Source: CATOSK01 sp963665735
Lineage (GTDB): Bacteria; Chloroflexota; Dehalococcoidia; Lucifugimonadales; UBA3495
DNA length: 64,000 nt
Assembly: GCA_963665735.1 (NCBI GenBank)
Contig: OY762444.1
Span: 2,480,001-2,544,000, forward strand
Direction: 5' to 3'
Shown here: positions 15,758-24,419 of the stretch, piece by piece
Numbering within the stretch: position 1 is the stretch's first letter
How the letters are laid out: each line of letters begins with the position of its first letter
Position numbers and translations under genes: made by a program
The notes under the pieces: generated by a model
Database searches by the model: none
Seen by the model: the letters and a program-made list of their open reading frames with translations, nothing else
Told to the model about the DNA's origin: nothing

Positions 15758-17661
15758 TGCGCGGCGGCGGAGGTGGCGGCGGCGGTATGATGAGCGGGAT
15801 GCGCGGCACCAACGCCGGCGGAATGCGCTCGCCCAATGCCGACAACCTGGCCGATGAGGAACGCATCGGCGCCGCTTACGACAACCGGGTTGTCATGCGC
15901 CTGTTCACCTACATTCTACCCTACAAAAAAGACGCTTTCCTCAGCCTGGGCGCCGTAATCGTCTATACCATCGCCAACGTCTGCATTCCTCTGGTCATCA
16001 TGTACGGCATCAACTGGGCCATCAACAGCGGCCAGTTGGCCCGGATTCACATTATCGGCCTGGTTTTCCTGGTGGTTACGCTGGTTCACTTCGCGGCCAA
16101 CTACCTCCAGTTCGTTTTCATGGCGCGGGTGGGTCAAAGCGTCCTGTACAGCCTCCGCACCCAGATGTTTGACCATCTGCAATCCATGTCGCCCTCCTTC
16201 TTCCACCGCACCCCGGTGGGGCGGATTATGTCCCGCAGCCAGAGCGACGTTCTCCAGCTTCAAGAATTGTTTGAGATGCTGGTAATCAGCCTGGCCGACC
16301 TACTGAGCCTGGGCGGCATCATCATCGTGATGCTGATTGTGGACTGGCAACTGGCCCTAATCAGCTTGAGCATCATCCCGGTGCTGTTCTTCCTGCTGGC
16401 CTTCTGGCAGCGGTTCGCCCGCCGGTCTTTCATGCGCATCCGCCGGGCGATTTCGATGGTCAACGGCGAATACAACCAGAACATTACCGGCGTCCGGGTT
16501 GTCCAAAGCCTCAACCGCCAGCCGGCCAACCTGGAGCATTTCGAGTCCCTGAACCACGAACACCTGGACGCCAACCTCCAGGCCAGCCGTTTCTCCGGGG
16601 GACTGCAACCCTTCGTAGAACTGCTCATCGGCATCGGGCTGGGCTTCGGCGTAATCCTGATTGGCGGGGTCATGGCGCTGCGGGGCGAAGTGGATTGGGG
16701 CATACTGGTAGCCTTCGCCTTGTGGATTCAGCGCTTTTTCGAGCCGGTGCGCCAACTGACCATGCAATACAGCCAGTTGCAGCGGGCGATGGCCGCCGGG
16801 GTACGCATCTTTGAACTGCTGGACTTGGAACCGGAAGTCAAGGACGCTCCCGATGCCAAGGTTATGCCCCCGATTCAAGGGGAAATCAAGTTTGAGGGGG
16901 CCTACTTCCACTACGTCCCCGGCATTGACGTGCTGCAAGACATCAACCTGGACATCCGCCCCGGCGAAAACGTCGCCCTGGTGGGTTCCACGGGCGCCGG
17001 CAAGAGCACCCTGGTTACGCTGATTCACCGCTTTGCCGACGTAACCCAGGGGCGCATCACCGTGGACGGTTTCGACCTGCGGGAAGTGCAGCGGCAATCC
17101 CTGGTCAACCAGATGAGCATGGTGTTGCAGGAACCGTACCTGTTCTCCGGCACCGTCATGGACAACATACGGTACAGCAACGAGGACGCGACGGAAGAGG
17201 ACGTAATCGCCGCGGCGCGGGCGGTGGGCGCCCACGATTTCATAACCCAGTTGGTTGACGGTTACAACACCACGCTGGCGGAACGGGGCGTCAACCTGAG
17301 TGTGGGCCAGCGGCAGCTTATCAGCTTTGCGCGGGCCATTGTCGGCGACCCCCGCATACTGGTGCTGGACGAGGCCACCGCCAACATTGACACGCACACG
17401 GAAATTCTAATCCAGCAGGCCCTCAACCGGGTGCTGCGGGGCCGCACTTCCATCGTGATAGCCCACCGGCTTTCCACCATTCGCAACGCCGACAAGATTG
17501 TGGTCCTAGACCACGGCAGGGTGGTGGAAGTGGGCCGCCATGATGACCTGCTGCTGCGGAACGGCGTCTATGCCCGGCTGTACGCCATCAACTACGGGCT
17601 GCCCAACGGGACTTCCGGCACGGGCAGCGGGGAGCCCCTGCCGGCCCCTGCTGATAACTAG
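15757..17661 (+). CDS. ABC exporter subunit with catalytic Glu (heterodimer partner 2)
   Basis: This 634-residue ABC half-transporter begins with a Gly/Met-rich leader (MRGGGGGGGGMMSGMRG), then six membrane helices and an ATPase domain. Walker A is GSTGAGKST (about 410). Walker B is ILVLDEATANID (about 533), with an intact catalytic Glu. The signature is LSVGQRQ in place of LSGGQ (about 513). The canonical ATP site of the dimer thus uses this Walker B with the partner's LSGGQ, while the partner's DD Walker B and this LSVGQ form the degenerate site. The start overlaps the upstream stop by one base. The stop overlaps the convergent Rieske gene by four bases. Confidence 0.92.
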   Translation: MRGGGGGGGGMMSGMRGTNAGGMRSPNADNLADEERIGAAYDNRVVMRLFTYILPYKKDAFLSLGAVIVYTIANVCIPLVIMYGINWAINSGQLARIHIIGLVFLVVTLVHFAANYLQFVFMARVGQSVLYSLRTQMFDHLQSMSPSFFHRTPVGRIMSRSQSDVLQLQELFEMLVISLADLLSLGGIIIVMLIVDWQLALISLSIIPVLFFLLAFWQRFARRSFMRIRRAISMVNGEYNQNITGVRVVQSLNRQPANLEHFESLNHEHLDANLQASRFSGGLQPFVELLIGIGLGFGVILIGGVMALRGEVDWGILVAFALWIQRFFEPVRQLTMQYSQLQRAMAAGVRIFELLDLEPEVKDAPDAKVMPPIQGEIKFEGAYFHYVPGIDVLQDINLDIRPGENVALVGSTGAGKSTLVTLIHRFADVTQGRITVDGFDLREVQRQSLVNQMSMVLQEPYLFSGTVMDNIRYSNEDATEEDVIAAARAVGAHDFITQLVDGYNTTLAERGVNLSVGQRQLISFARAIVGDPRILVLDEATANIDTHTEILIQQALNRVLRGRTSIVIAHRLSTIRNADKIVVLDHGRVVEVGRHDDLLLRNGVYARLYAINYGLPNGTSGTGSGEPLPAPADN

Positions 17662-17999
17662 GGGGCGAACTCCCGGGGTTCGGGGTTGACCCAAACCTCT
17701 CCCTCTACTACCTGCACCGCGTAGGTACAGATGCCCTCGGATAGTTCCTGGTCGAAACTTTCGCCGGTGTTCAGGTCGAAGCGGGCCTGGTGCCACATAC
17801 AGGTTACGACGCCTTCCTTGACGGTTCCGGTTTCCAGGGGGTAGCCGTTGTGGGGGCAGCGGTTATGGACGGCGTTGACCTTGCCGTCGTGATAGAAAAT
17901 CGCAATGGCCTGGCCGTCAATCTCGGTGCGGACGCACTTTCGCACCCGCAGGCGGTTGATGGCGCAAACTTTCACGTACCCGTCCAACGCTGATGACAT
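17658..17999 (-). CDS. Rieske [2Fe-2S] ferredoxin-type protein
   Basis: I start at the ATG 17997-17999 (GGGAG ribosome site 8 nt upstream), giving 113 residues: MSSALDGYVKVCAINRLRVR. The cluster motif is complete: CPHNGYPLETG, then VVTCMWHQARFD, that is C-x-H and C-x-x-H. This is the soluble nitrite-reductase-small-subunit/dioxygenase-ferredoxin type. It would pass single electrons to an oxygenase or reductase in the cytoplasm. No oxygenase lies next to it; the nearest genes are the convergent ABC exporter and an alpha/beta hydrolase. Confidence 0.9.
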   Translation of the reverse strand: MSSALDGYVKVCAINRLRVRKCVRTEIDGQAIAIFYHDGKVNAVHNRCPHNGYPLETGTVKEGVVTCMWHQARFDLNTGESFDQELSEGICTYAVQVVEGEVWVNPEPREFAP

Positions 18000-18140
18000 G
18001 GCTTTCTCCCGGAAAACTCTTTCCCCAACCCCCGGCAGTCCTATGGCAGGGCAGGGGGACAGCCTGAATTTCAACCCTTGGATTTTACCACTCCCGGCCC
18101 GGCCATGAATCCACGTTGGGCCAGTCCAGGGTTTTTCCAT

Positions 18141-18405
18141 TCTCCTTTTGTCCTCTACCTGTCACCCCGAACCAACCCTCATGTCACCCTGAACGAAGCG
18201 AAGGGTCTAAAATCATCCGCCAATGGCCCCTCCGGGAGTCGAAACATGGCTGACGGCAAGAATTTTAGATTCTTCGCTACGCTCAGAATGACATGGGGGT
18301 GGTCAGAATGACATGGAAGGGCGAGGAATGACAATCAACATATCCGGGGTGAACCCCGTGCCGCTACCTTCAACATACCTGGGGATGAACCCCATGCCGC
18401 TACCT
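18141..18405. repeat. Gap with R5, R4 and short tandem words
   Basis: R5 lies at about 18180-18210 and R4 at about 18258-18295. GGGGTGAACCCCGTGCCGCTACC and GGGATGAACCCCATGCCGCTACC form a tandem pair at about 18348-18405, just after the stop of the hydrolase gene. No gene is present. Confidence 0.65.
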
Positions 18406-19284
18406 TCATGCGTCCAACAGAAAGGCCCGGATGACCCCGGCCAGTTCGTCGGGTTTGTGGTAGCCGATGTCGTGCATGGTTTCGGGAATCCAGGTCACGG
18501 TGCCGTTGGGGATTATCCGCTCCGCCGCCGCTACCATGACCTCCCGCATCCGGGCAAATTCGCTGTTGGCTTGCTGGGGCCGGGGGCCGGCCGGCACCAC
18601 CAGGGTCGGGCATTGCAGCCGGGGCAAGACTTGGGAGGGCGGCTCGGCCCACATGGTTTCCAAGACCTGCGCGTGGTGGTCGGGGTGCAGAATATCCCGC
18701 AGTTGGCCCAAGTCGTCCTCGAACACCATTGAGAGCACCGTTGCCTCCAGGTCATCCCCCCAGCAGTCGGCCAGTTGCTCCCGCAGCCGTTCCAACCACT
18801 CGGTTTTGGTTCCCGAAACGTCCCGGGGGCGGAAACGGCGTTGAAAATTCTCCCAAGTTGGTTCCGGCAGCAGGTGGCCGTCCTGGAATCCGCCGTCAAT
18901 CATAACCAGCCGGCTGACCCGGTGGGGGAACCGGGCCGCCAGGTTGGAGGCGACGTGGCCGCCCCAGGAATGGCCCAAGACCGCGGCTTGGGGAATTTCC
19001 AGCAAGTCCATTAACGCCACCACGTCCGCGGTCAAGGTGTGCCAGTCGTAGCCGCTCCTGGCCTGGGTGGTTTTGCCGTGTCCCCGCTGGTCGGGAGCGA
19101 CGATGCGGAAGTCCCCGGCCAGGCGACTGGCAACCCGCCCGTACCAGTTGGCGGAGGAGGCCAGGCCGTGCAGGGCGATTGCGGGTGAACCGTCGCCGCC
19201 CCAGTCCAGGTATCGGACGTGGATTCCGTTGACGGTGGCCCAGGTTTCTTCAGGGTGGTTCGGCGCAGTCGGGGTTGCGCTCAA
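18406..19284 (-). CDS. Alpha/beta hydrolase
   Basis: This 292-residue single-domain alpha/beta hydrolase has the oxyanion segment ALHGLASSANWY (about 38), the nucleophile elbow VLGHSWGGHVA (Ser about 104) and the late catalytic His in PETMHDIGYHKPDEL. A cap of about 70 residues lies between. These enzymes hydrolyse esters, lactones or C-C bonds, and the substrate cannot be read here. The start is TTG at 19282-19284, supported by a GGGGAGGAA ribosome site about 8 nt upstream. It lies 27 bp after the coiled-coil gene on the same strand, so the two may share a transcript. Confidence 0.88.
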   Translation of the reverse strand: MSATPTAPNHPEETWATVNGIHVRYLDWGGDGSPAIALHGLASSANWYGRVASRLAGDFRIVAPDQRGHGKTTQARSGYDWHTLTADVVALMDLLEIPQAAVLGHSWGGHVASNLAARFPHRVSRLVMIDGGFQDGHLLPEPTWENFQRRFRPRDVSGTKTEWLERLREQLADCWGDDLEATVLSMVFEDDLGQLRDILHPDHHAQVLETMWAEPPSQVLPRLQCPTLVVPAGPRPQQANSEFARMREVMVAAAERIIPNGTVTWIPETMHDIGYHKPDELAGVIRAFLLDA

Positions 19285-19311
19285 AGGTCAGTTCCTCCCC
19301 AGACGCCGCGG

Positions 19312-19647
19312 CTACTCGTCTTCGTTGTTGCCACGGGTTTCGTCTATGCGGACTATATCGGCCTGCATCACTGCCACCAGCTGGAGCATCTGGTCAATTA
19401 GCTCCCCTCGTCGCCGCTGGTCCGCTTCTATCTGCTGCTGTCGCTCTGCCATGAGCCGTTGCTGCTCTTCCATGCGGCGCTGTTGTTCCTCCATACGCCG
19501 CTGCTGTTCCTCCATACGCCGCTGCTGTTCGGCCAAAAGCTGCTGCTGTTCCTCCGTCCGGCGGAGGGACTCCGCGTGCATAATCGCCATTTCGGTGGAT
19601 ATTTGGGAAAATACTTCCAGGTTCCGCAGCCGTTGGTCCATGCTCAT
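19312..19647 (-). CDS. Coiled-coil protein, copy A of a tandem pair
   Basis: This 111-residue protein is almost entirely a coiled coil. The middle holds three exact repeats of the heptad MEEQQRR, flanked by EEQQQLLAEQQ and MAERQQQIEADQ. The N-terminus MSMDQRLRNLEVFSQIS and the C-terminus LIDQMLQLVAVMQADIVRID are shared nearly unchanged with copy B at 19772. Role unknown; a small oligomeric scaffold or an antitoxin-like partner are possible, without evidence. A GGAGGA ribosome site lies about 8 nt before the ATG. The 21-bp DNA repeats make the heptad number prone to change by slippage. Confidence 0.7.
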   Translation of the reverse strand: MSMDQRLRNLEVFSQISTEMAIMHAESLRRTEEQQQLLAEQQRRMEEQQRRMEEQQRRMEEQQRLMAERQQQIEADQRRRGELIDQMLQLVAVMQADIVRIDETRGNNEDE

Positions 19648-19771
19648 ATCGTCGCTGTCCTCCGGTCTTTATCCCGCCAAAGGCTAATTCCCGGCCTTCC
19701 CGCAAGCTCCCATTTGCTTGCGGAGGCCGCCGGGTCTCTCTCTAGAGTCAATTCCTCCCCAGCCGCCGCGG

Positions 19772-20044
19772 CTACTCGTCCTCTCCGTCACCGTGGGTTT
19801 CGTCTATGCGGACTATATCGGCTTGCATCACTGCCACTAGCTGGAGCATCTGGTCAATTAACTCCCCCTGTCGCCGCTGGTCCGCTTCTATCTGCTGCTG
19901 TCGCTCTGCCATGAGCTGCTGCTGTTCCTGCATACGCCGTTGCTGTTCCTCCGTCCGGCGCAGGGACTCCCCGTGCATACGCGACAACTCGGTGGATATC
20001 TGGGAAAAAACTTCCAGGTTCCGCAGCCGTTGGTCCATGCTCAT
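19772..20044 (-). CDS. Coiled-coil protein, copy B of a tandem pair
   Basis: This 90-residue paralogue of copy A has the same first 19 residues (MSMDQRLRNLEVFSQISTE) and nearly the same last 35, but three heptads fewer in the centre. The upstream ribosome-site region and about 40 bp of leader are also duplicated (CATATCGTCGCTGTCCTCCG at both starts), so the duplication includes control sequence. It lies 124 bp upstream of copy A on the same strand. I recognise no family. Confidence 0.7.
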   Translation of the reverse strand: MSMDQRLRNLEVFSQISTELSRMHGESLRRTEEQQRRMQEQQQLMAERQQQIEADQRRQGELIDQMLQLVAVMQADIVRIDETHGDGEDE

Positions 20045-20288
20045 ATCGTCGCTGTCCTCCGGTCTTTATCCCGCCAAAGGCTAATTCCCGGCCTTCCTCT
20101 TCGGTTTCAGGGCCTCCGCAGGCAGGAATGCCTGCGCCACCAAGCCGCTCTCTCCGCTCCGCTGCGTTTGCAGGTTCGGGGCCGGGCGGAATTATACCAC
20201 GGCTTTGCGTTGGTAGAGACGCCGCCGGCTTTTGGTGTAAGATACGCCCAACTTGGGGAACCGCCTATTTTCGCCTTGGGAGGATGCC
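20045..20288. repeat. Gap with R7 repeat before the acyl-CoA dehydrogenase
   Basis: An R7 palindrome (GCAGGCAGGAATGCCTGC) lies at about 20117-20134. The segment between it and the dehydrogenase start contains TTTGCGTTGGTAGAG...TAAGATACG, possibly a promoter but not a clear one. No gene is present. Confidence 0.6.
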
Positions 20289-21491
20289 GTGGATTTCCAG
20301 TTCAGCGAGGAAGACCGGGAGTTTCGCCAGCAACTCCTTGACTTTATTGACTCTGAACGCAAAGACCTTTGGGATCAAGCCGACCGCGGTTCCGATGAAG
20401 GTTGGGAAGAGACCAGGGAGATGCGGCGGAAACTGGCGGCCCACGGCTGGTTGACCATGCACTGGCCGGAGGAATACGGCGGGCAAGACGCCTCGCAGGT
20501 GCGGTCGGCCATTTTCAACGAAGAAATGGCCTACCACCGGGCGCCGGGCCGCGACGCTTTCGGCGTCCGCATGATGGGCGCGACCCTGATGATTCACGGC
20601 ACCGACGAACAAAAGCTGGCCCACCTGCCGCCGGTGGCCCGCGGCGAAGTCCAGTGGTGCCAGGGGTACAGCGAGCCGGAATCGGGGTCAGACCTGGCCT
20701 CTCTCAGCACCCGGGCCGTGCGCGATGGCGACGACTTCGTTATCAACGGGGCAAAAATCTGGACTTCCATGGCCCACCGAGCCGACTGGATTATGCTACT
20801 GGCCCGCACCGACCCGGAGGCCCCCAAGCACCGGGGCATCAGCTTTTTCCTGGTGGACATGAAAACGCCGGGGGTGCAGGTGCGGCCTATCATCAACATG
20901 GCCGGCCGCCACGAATTCAACCAGATTACCCTGGAGGACGTGCGGGTTCCCGCGGTCAACGTGGTGGGGGAGGAAAATCGGGGCTGGTACGTGGCGGTGA
21001 CGCTGCTGGACTTTGAGCGTTCCGGCATTGACTACTCGGCCAATGCCCGGCGGCTGCTGGACGACACCCGCCAATACGCGGACGGAGTAGTCCGCAACGG
21101 CAGTCCGTTGCTGTCCCAACCCTGGGTCAGGAACGCTCTGGCTGACCGCTATATTGAGTGCGAAACCGCCCGGCTAATCGCTTACAACGTCGCCTATATG
21201 CAGTCGCAGGGACAGGTTCCCAACCGGGAGGCGTCCATGAGCAAGGTGTTCGGCAGCGAAACCGTGCAGCGCGCCGCCAAGACCTGCATGGACATTCTGG
21301 GGATGTACGGAACGCTGGGCGGCGTCATGCAGGCAGGAATGCCTGCATCACCCTTGAAAGGGTGGCAAGCCCTGGAAGGACGAATCCAGGAAAACTGGAT
21401 GTTGAGTTTCTCCGGCACTATCGCCGCCGGCACGTCGGAAATCCAGCGCAACGTCATCGCCAGCCGGGGGTTGGGGCTGCCGCGGGGGTAA
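20289..21491 (+). CDS. Acyl-CoA dehydrogenase
   Basis: The protein follows the acyl-CoA dehydrogenase pattern: DFQFSEEDREFRQQL, GWLTMHWPEEYGGQ, the FAD/substrate segment CQGYSEPESGSDLASLSTRA, and TIAAGTSEIQRNVIASRGLG at the C-terminus. It would oxidise an acyl-CoA thioester with FAD. The late start GTG at 20289-20291, with GGGAGG 7 nt upstream, fits the family better than the earlier in-frame ATG at 20253, giving 400 residues. The catalytic Glu position is not obvious. An R7 palindrome (21328-21350) is read through in frame as VMQAGMPASP in a variable loop before the last helices. No electron-transfer flavoprotein genes are nearby. Confidence 0.9.
   Translation: MDFQFSEEDREFRQQLLDFIDSERKDLWDQADRGSDEGWEETREMRRKLAAHGWLTMHWPEEYGGQDASQVRSAIFNEEMAYHRAPGRDAFGVRMMGATLMIHGTDEQKLAHLPPVARGEVQWCQGYSEPESGSDLASLSTRAVRDGDDFVINGAKIWTSMAHRADWIMLLARTDPEAPKHRGISFFLVDMKTPGVQVRPIINMAGRHEFNQITLEDVRVPAVNVVGEENRGWYVAVTLLDFERSGIDYSANARRLLDDTRQYADGVVRNGSPLLSQPWVRNALADRYIECETARLIAYNVAYMQSQGQVPNREASMSKVFGSETVQRAAKTCMDILGMYGTLGGVMQAGMPASPLKGWQALEGRIQENWMLSFSGTIAAGTSEIQRNVIASRGLGLPRG
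21328..21350. repeat. R7 palindrome inside the acyl-CoA dehydrogenase gene
   Basis: GCAGGCAGGAATGCCTGC, identical to the intergenic R7 copies near 20117 and 24396, lies within the coding sequence and keeps the frame. It encodes QAGMPA plus flanking residues in a loop that varies in the family. Confidence 0.8.
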
Positions 21492-21569
21492 GCTGCGCCG
21501 GTCCCTCTTGCGCACCGGGATAACCCGTGCTAGCAGAACGCCAGCACGGAAACGATTATAGGAGTTCCC

Positions 21570-22115
21570 ATGACCATTGTACCGCCATTGCCCGACTGGA
21601 AACCCAAGCGGAAGGGAGCGCCTACTCGGGAAGAACGCCGGGCGATGGGCCAGCGGTTCATCATCCACGCCAGAGAAGAGTTGCAAAAGGGCAACCGCCT
21701 CCAGGCGGGGGAAAAGGCGTGGGGAGCCGTTGCCCAACATCTGAAAATCCTGGGCGAAGAAAGGGGATGGGCTCACCGGTCACACCGGCAGGTTGAGGCC
21801 ATCGGGAACCACATAACAAGGGAATTTCAAGATGTTGGCTTGGCTCAAACCCTGGGGAAAGCCTACCATGTCGGACACGAAAATTTTTACGAGAATTATC
21901 GCAGTCCCGCCGAGATTGAAAGGATGATTGAGCAGGTGGAACGTGCGATACCCGTCCTGGAATCTTTGGCCGACCGGGAACCGTTACCCTACACTATCAA
22001 GGACAGAGATGACCTTAACCAACTCCGCTTGTTGACCCGGAACAATCAGTTGGCAATCGGAGATACGTCACCCGTCGGTTTCTCCCTGCGGCACCACCCG
22101 GACACCCACGATTAA
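21570..22115 (+). CDS. PaREP1/HEPN-like helical protein
   Basis: This 181-residue, mainly helical protein has LQKGNRLQAGEKAWGAVAQH then RGWAHRSHRQVEAI. The pattern (xAxEKAWGAVAxxLKxxxxxRGWxHRSH) matches PaREP1-family proteins, which are related to HEPN domains. Those act in nucleotidyltransferase-type toxin-antitoxin pairs or as RNA-binding proteins. The R-x4-6-H motif of active HEPN RNases could be RGWAHRSH, but this is inference. No nucleotidyltransferase partner is adjacent. An AGGAG ribosome site lies just before the ATG. Confidence 0.55.
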   Translation: MTIVPPLPDWKPKRKGAPTREERRAMGQRFIIHAREELQKGNRLQAGEKAWGAVAQHLKILGEERGWAHRSHRQVEAIGNHITREFQDVGLAQTLGKAYHVGHENFYENYRSPAEIERMIEQVERAIPVLESLADREPLPYTIKDRDDLNQLRLLTRNNQLAIGDTSPVGFSLRHHPDTHD

Positions 22116-22268
22116 AAGTGATTTCCGGCTTTGTGGGGAACAGCATAAGGTTGCTAGAAACCCGTAGGGGCGCACGGCCGTGCGCCCCTACGGGAAATTC
22201 GTCCAGCAGGGTTTTCACCCCCATCCTAACCTTCCCCCATCAAGGGGGAAGGGACTTTTCTAGCCGCC
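22116..22268. repeat. Gap with R2 palindrome and R3 repeat
   Basis: A full R2 palindrome lies at about 22165-22192, followed by an R3 module at about 22213-22260. They lie between convergent genes, so the R2 hairpin may stop transcription from both sides. Confidence 0.7.
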
Positions 22269-23561
22269 TTACAGGACGTTCCAGCGGGGGTTGGTTTCGG
22301 ATTCGGCGTGGAGGCGGTCGGCTATCCAGTCCTTTACCGAGTCGGCCAGGTAGAAGGTGGGCTTTATCAGGTCGCTTTCGTCCTGGATTACTCCTTCGTC
22401 CAGGGCAATCCGCGCCACGTCGCTGCCGGGGCGGATGCGGACGCCCACGCGCAAATTAGCCAAGGCCGGCTTGATTTCCCGCAGGAAGTCCAGCTTTTGC
22501 TCCACCGTTTCCGGCGTTTCGCCCGGTTCGCCGAAGAACTGGGAAAAGACGTAGTGGACGCCGGCATCGTCGCACCGCTGGCACACCTCTTGAATCGGCG
22601 CCATGCGGTCTTCCAATGACTGCTCGGCCAGGTCATGCCCGGCCACGCCCTTCATTATCACCAAGCCCGAACCCGCCCGCCGCATCAAGTCCAGCACCTC
22701 TTCGTCGCAGTATTCCGGCACCGGGGCCAGGTAGCTGTTCCAGTGGACTTTCAGGTCGGCGTCAATGATGGAGTTGCACAGGGCCTTGGCGTGGGGCAGC
22801 GGGATGTTGAAACCCGCGCCGTCAATGAAGAACACCTTTCGCAGCCCAAAGCGTTCCTTCATGCTCTGAATCTCGGCCACCACGTCCTCAATGGGCCGCA
22901 GCACCCGCCAGGTGTTGGGGTCGCCCGAACCCATAGCGTGGGAAAAGTTGTCGTCCAGCTTGGTGACGATGCCGATGCCGAAACCGGACTGTTCGTAACG
23001 GGCCATGTCCAATTCTTCCAACCGGGGCGGCACGGAGAACTCCGAATAGGCCAAGCCGTTGAAGTTCAGCGAACCGTCGGCGTTGCGGGAGACAACCCCC
23101 GGCAGCCGCTTGAAGTCCTCGCCGTTTTCCAGGCAGTCGGTAAGTTGGGCAAAGGTCTCGCCGCCATCCCCGGCCACGCCGATGTCGGGTTCCAGGAAGT
23201 TGAAACACTCCTTGGGCAGCAGGCTGAAAGCCGGGCCGCCGCAGACCACCGGGGATTCGGTTACCGTCCGCAACTTTTCGATGACCTCCTTGGTTATGGG
23301 CAGCGCCCATTGGGGGTCAACGTAGCTGGAGTTGTCCAGGTTGCGCAGGGAAACGCCCACCAGGTCGGGCTGGAATTCGTTGACCGTCTGCTCCACGTCG
23401 GCCAGGTAGTCATCGGAGAACATCAAGTCCAGAATCCGCAACTGGTGGCGGGCCGGGTCCAGGTGTCCGGCGATGTAGGCCAGTCCGATGGGAACGGGTT
23501 GGGCGTTCATCCGGCTCATCAGCCGCTTATGCCGGTTGGTGGCGATTAAAAGGATACGCAT
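22269..23561 (-). CDS. B12-binding/radical-SAM-like protein lacking the CxxxCxxC motif
   Basis: This 430-residue protein starts with a cobalamin-binding-type Rossmann domain: MRILLIATNR, PVPIGLAYIAGHLD, DLVGVSLRNLDN. It continues as a radical-SAM barrel resembling B12-binding radical SAM proteins: FFIDGAGFNIPLPHAKALC, then FGEPGETPETVEQKLDFL. In relatives, a loop before the helix corresponding to RPIEDVVAEI reads like RGCPxxCxYC. Here the stretch at residues 198-216 is IVTKLDDNFSHAMGSGDPN, with no cysteine. The protein should not bind the usual [4Fe-4S] cluster and may be non-catalytic or use other chemistry. It is in frame throughout and looks maintained. It is on the same strand as the SDR gene upstream (49 bp). 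Confidence 0.8.
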   Translation of the reverse strand: MRILLIATNRHKRLMSRMNAQPVPIGLAYIAGHLDPARHQLRILDLMFSDDYLADVEQTVNEFQPDLVGVSLRNLDNSSYVDPQWALPITKEVIEKLRTVTESPVVCGGPAFSLLPKECFNFLEPDIGVAGDGGETFAQLTDCLENGEDFKRLPGVVSRNADGSLNFNGLAYSEFSVPPRLEELDMARYEQSGFGIGIVTKLDDNFSHAMGSGDPNTWRVLRPIEDVVAEIQSMKERFGLRKVFFIDGAGFNIPLPHAKALCNSIIDADLKVHWNSYLAPVPEYCDEEVLDLMRRAGSGLVIMKGVAGHDLAEQSLEDRMAPIQEVCQRCDDAGVHYVFSQFFGEPGETPETVEQKLDFLREIKPALANLRVGVRIRPGSDVARIALDEGVIQDESDLIKPTFYLADSVKDWIADRLHAESETNPRWNVL

Positions 23562-23609
23562 ATCCGGGCCTCCTCAAAGTCCCTTGCCCCGGTGGGCAAG
23601 GGTGGTTGG

Positions 23610-24365
23610 TTATTGAGCCGTGGTGCCGCCGTCTATCACCAACTCGGAGCCGGTGACGAAGGAAGATTCGTCCGAGGCCAGGTAAATCACCCCGTAGGCG
23701 ACTTCCTCCGGTTTACCCACCCGGCCCATAGGCAGCCGCTGCATCCGCTCGGCCATAGCCGCCGGGTCGTTCAGCGAGTCCTGAATCATGTCCGTTTCAA
23801 TCGGGCCGGGATGCACCGAGTTGCAGCGGATTCCTTCCCTGGCGTACTGCACCGCCGTGGATTTGGTCAACAGCCGCACCGCGCCTTTGCTGGCGGTGTA
23901 GCTGGCCGACCCGCTGGGGCTGCTGACCAGCCCGGCGGTGGAGGATATGTTGACGATGGAGCCGCCGCCGGCCGCGCGCATGGCGGGGATGGCTGCCTTG
24001 GTGCCCAGGAAAACGCCCTTGGCGTTAATGCCCATCAGCCGGTCCCAGTCCTCGCCGGTGGTCTCCTCCAGGGTCTTGCGGATGAGGATTCCGGCGTTGT
24101 TGACCAGCACGTTGAGCTTGCCGTAGGCATTCACCGCCGCGTCCACCGCCGCCTGCCAGTCATCTTCGCTGGTAACGTCCAGGTGGACGTAGGTGGCCTG
24201 GCCGCCCAACTCCCGGATTTGCGCCTCCACCTGCCGCCCTTCGTCGTCCAGAATGTCGCCGAAAACCACGCTGGCCCCTTCCATCGCCAGCATCCGGGCC
24301 TCGGTGGCCCCCTGGCCGCGGGCGCCGCCGCTAATCAGCGCAACCTTGCCGTCGAGTCTGCCCAT
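23610..24365 (-). CDS. Short-chain dehydrogenase/reductase
   Basis: This 251-residue classical SDR has cofactor loop SGGARGQG (residues 12-19), then GDILDD at the end of the second strand, where Asp suggests NAD(H). It has NNAG (about 90), the catalytic Ser in IVNISSTAGLVSS, and Tyr/Lys in SASYTASKGAV. It ends with the usual SSFVTGSELVIDGGTT. It is closest by eye to FabG-like and 3-alpha-hydroxysteroid-type dehydrogenases, but substrate prediction is not safe. A GGGGGAAAAC precedes the ATG. It is upstream of, and possibly co-transcribed with, the B12/radical-SAM-like gene. Confidence 0.9.
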   Translation of the reverse strand: MGRLDGKVALISGGARGQGATEARMLAMEGASVVFGDILDDEGRQVEAQIRELGGQATYVHLDVTSEDDWQAAVDAAVNAYGKLNVLVNNAGILIRKTLEETTGEDWDRLMGINAKGVFLGTKAAIPAMRAAGGGSIVNISSTAGLVSSPSGSASYTASKGAVRLLTKSTAVQYAREGIRCNSVHPGPIETDMIQDSLNDPAAMAERMQRLPMGRVGKPEEVAYGVIYLASDESSFVTGSELVIDGGTTAQ

Positions 24366-24419
24366 GTTTTCCCCCTGTCGTTTGATTTCCCTTCGCAGGC
24401 AGGAATGCCTGCGCCACCG
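24366..24419. repeat. R7 palindrome between genes
   Basis: GCAGGCAGGAATGCCTGCGC lies at about 24396-24415, directly after the DinB-like gene's stop and before the SDR start on the minus strand. It could serve as a hairpin between the two transcripts. Confidence 0.65.
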
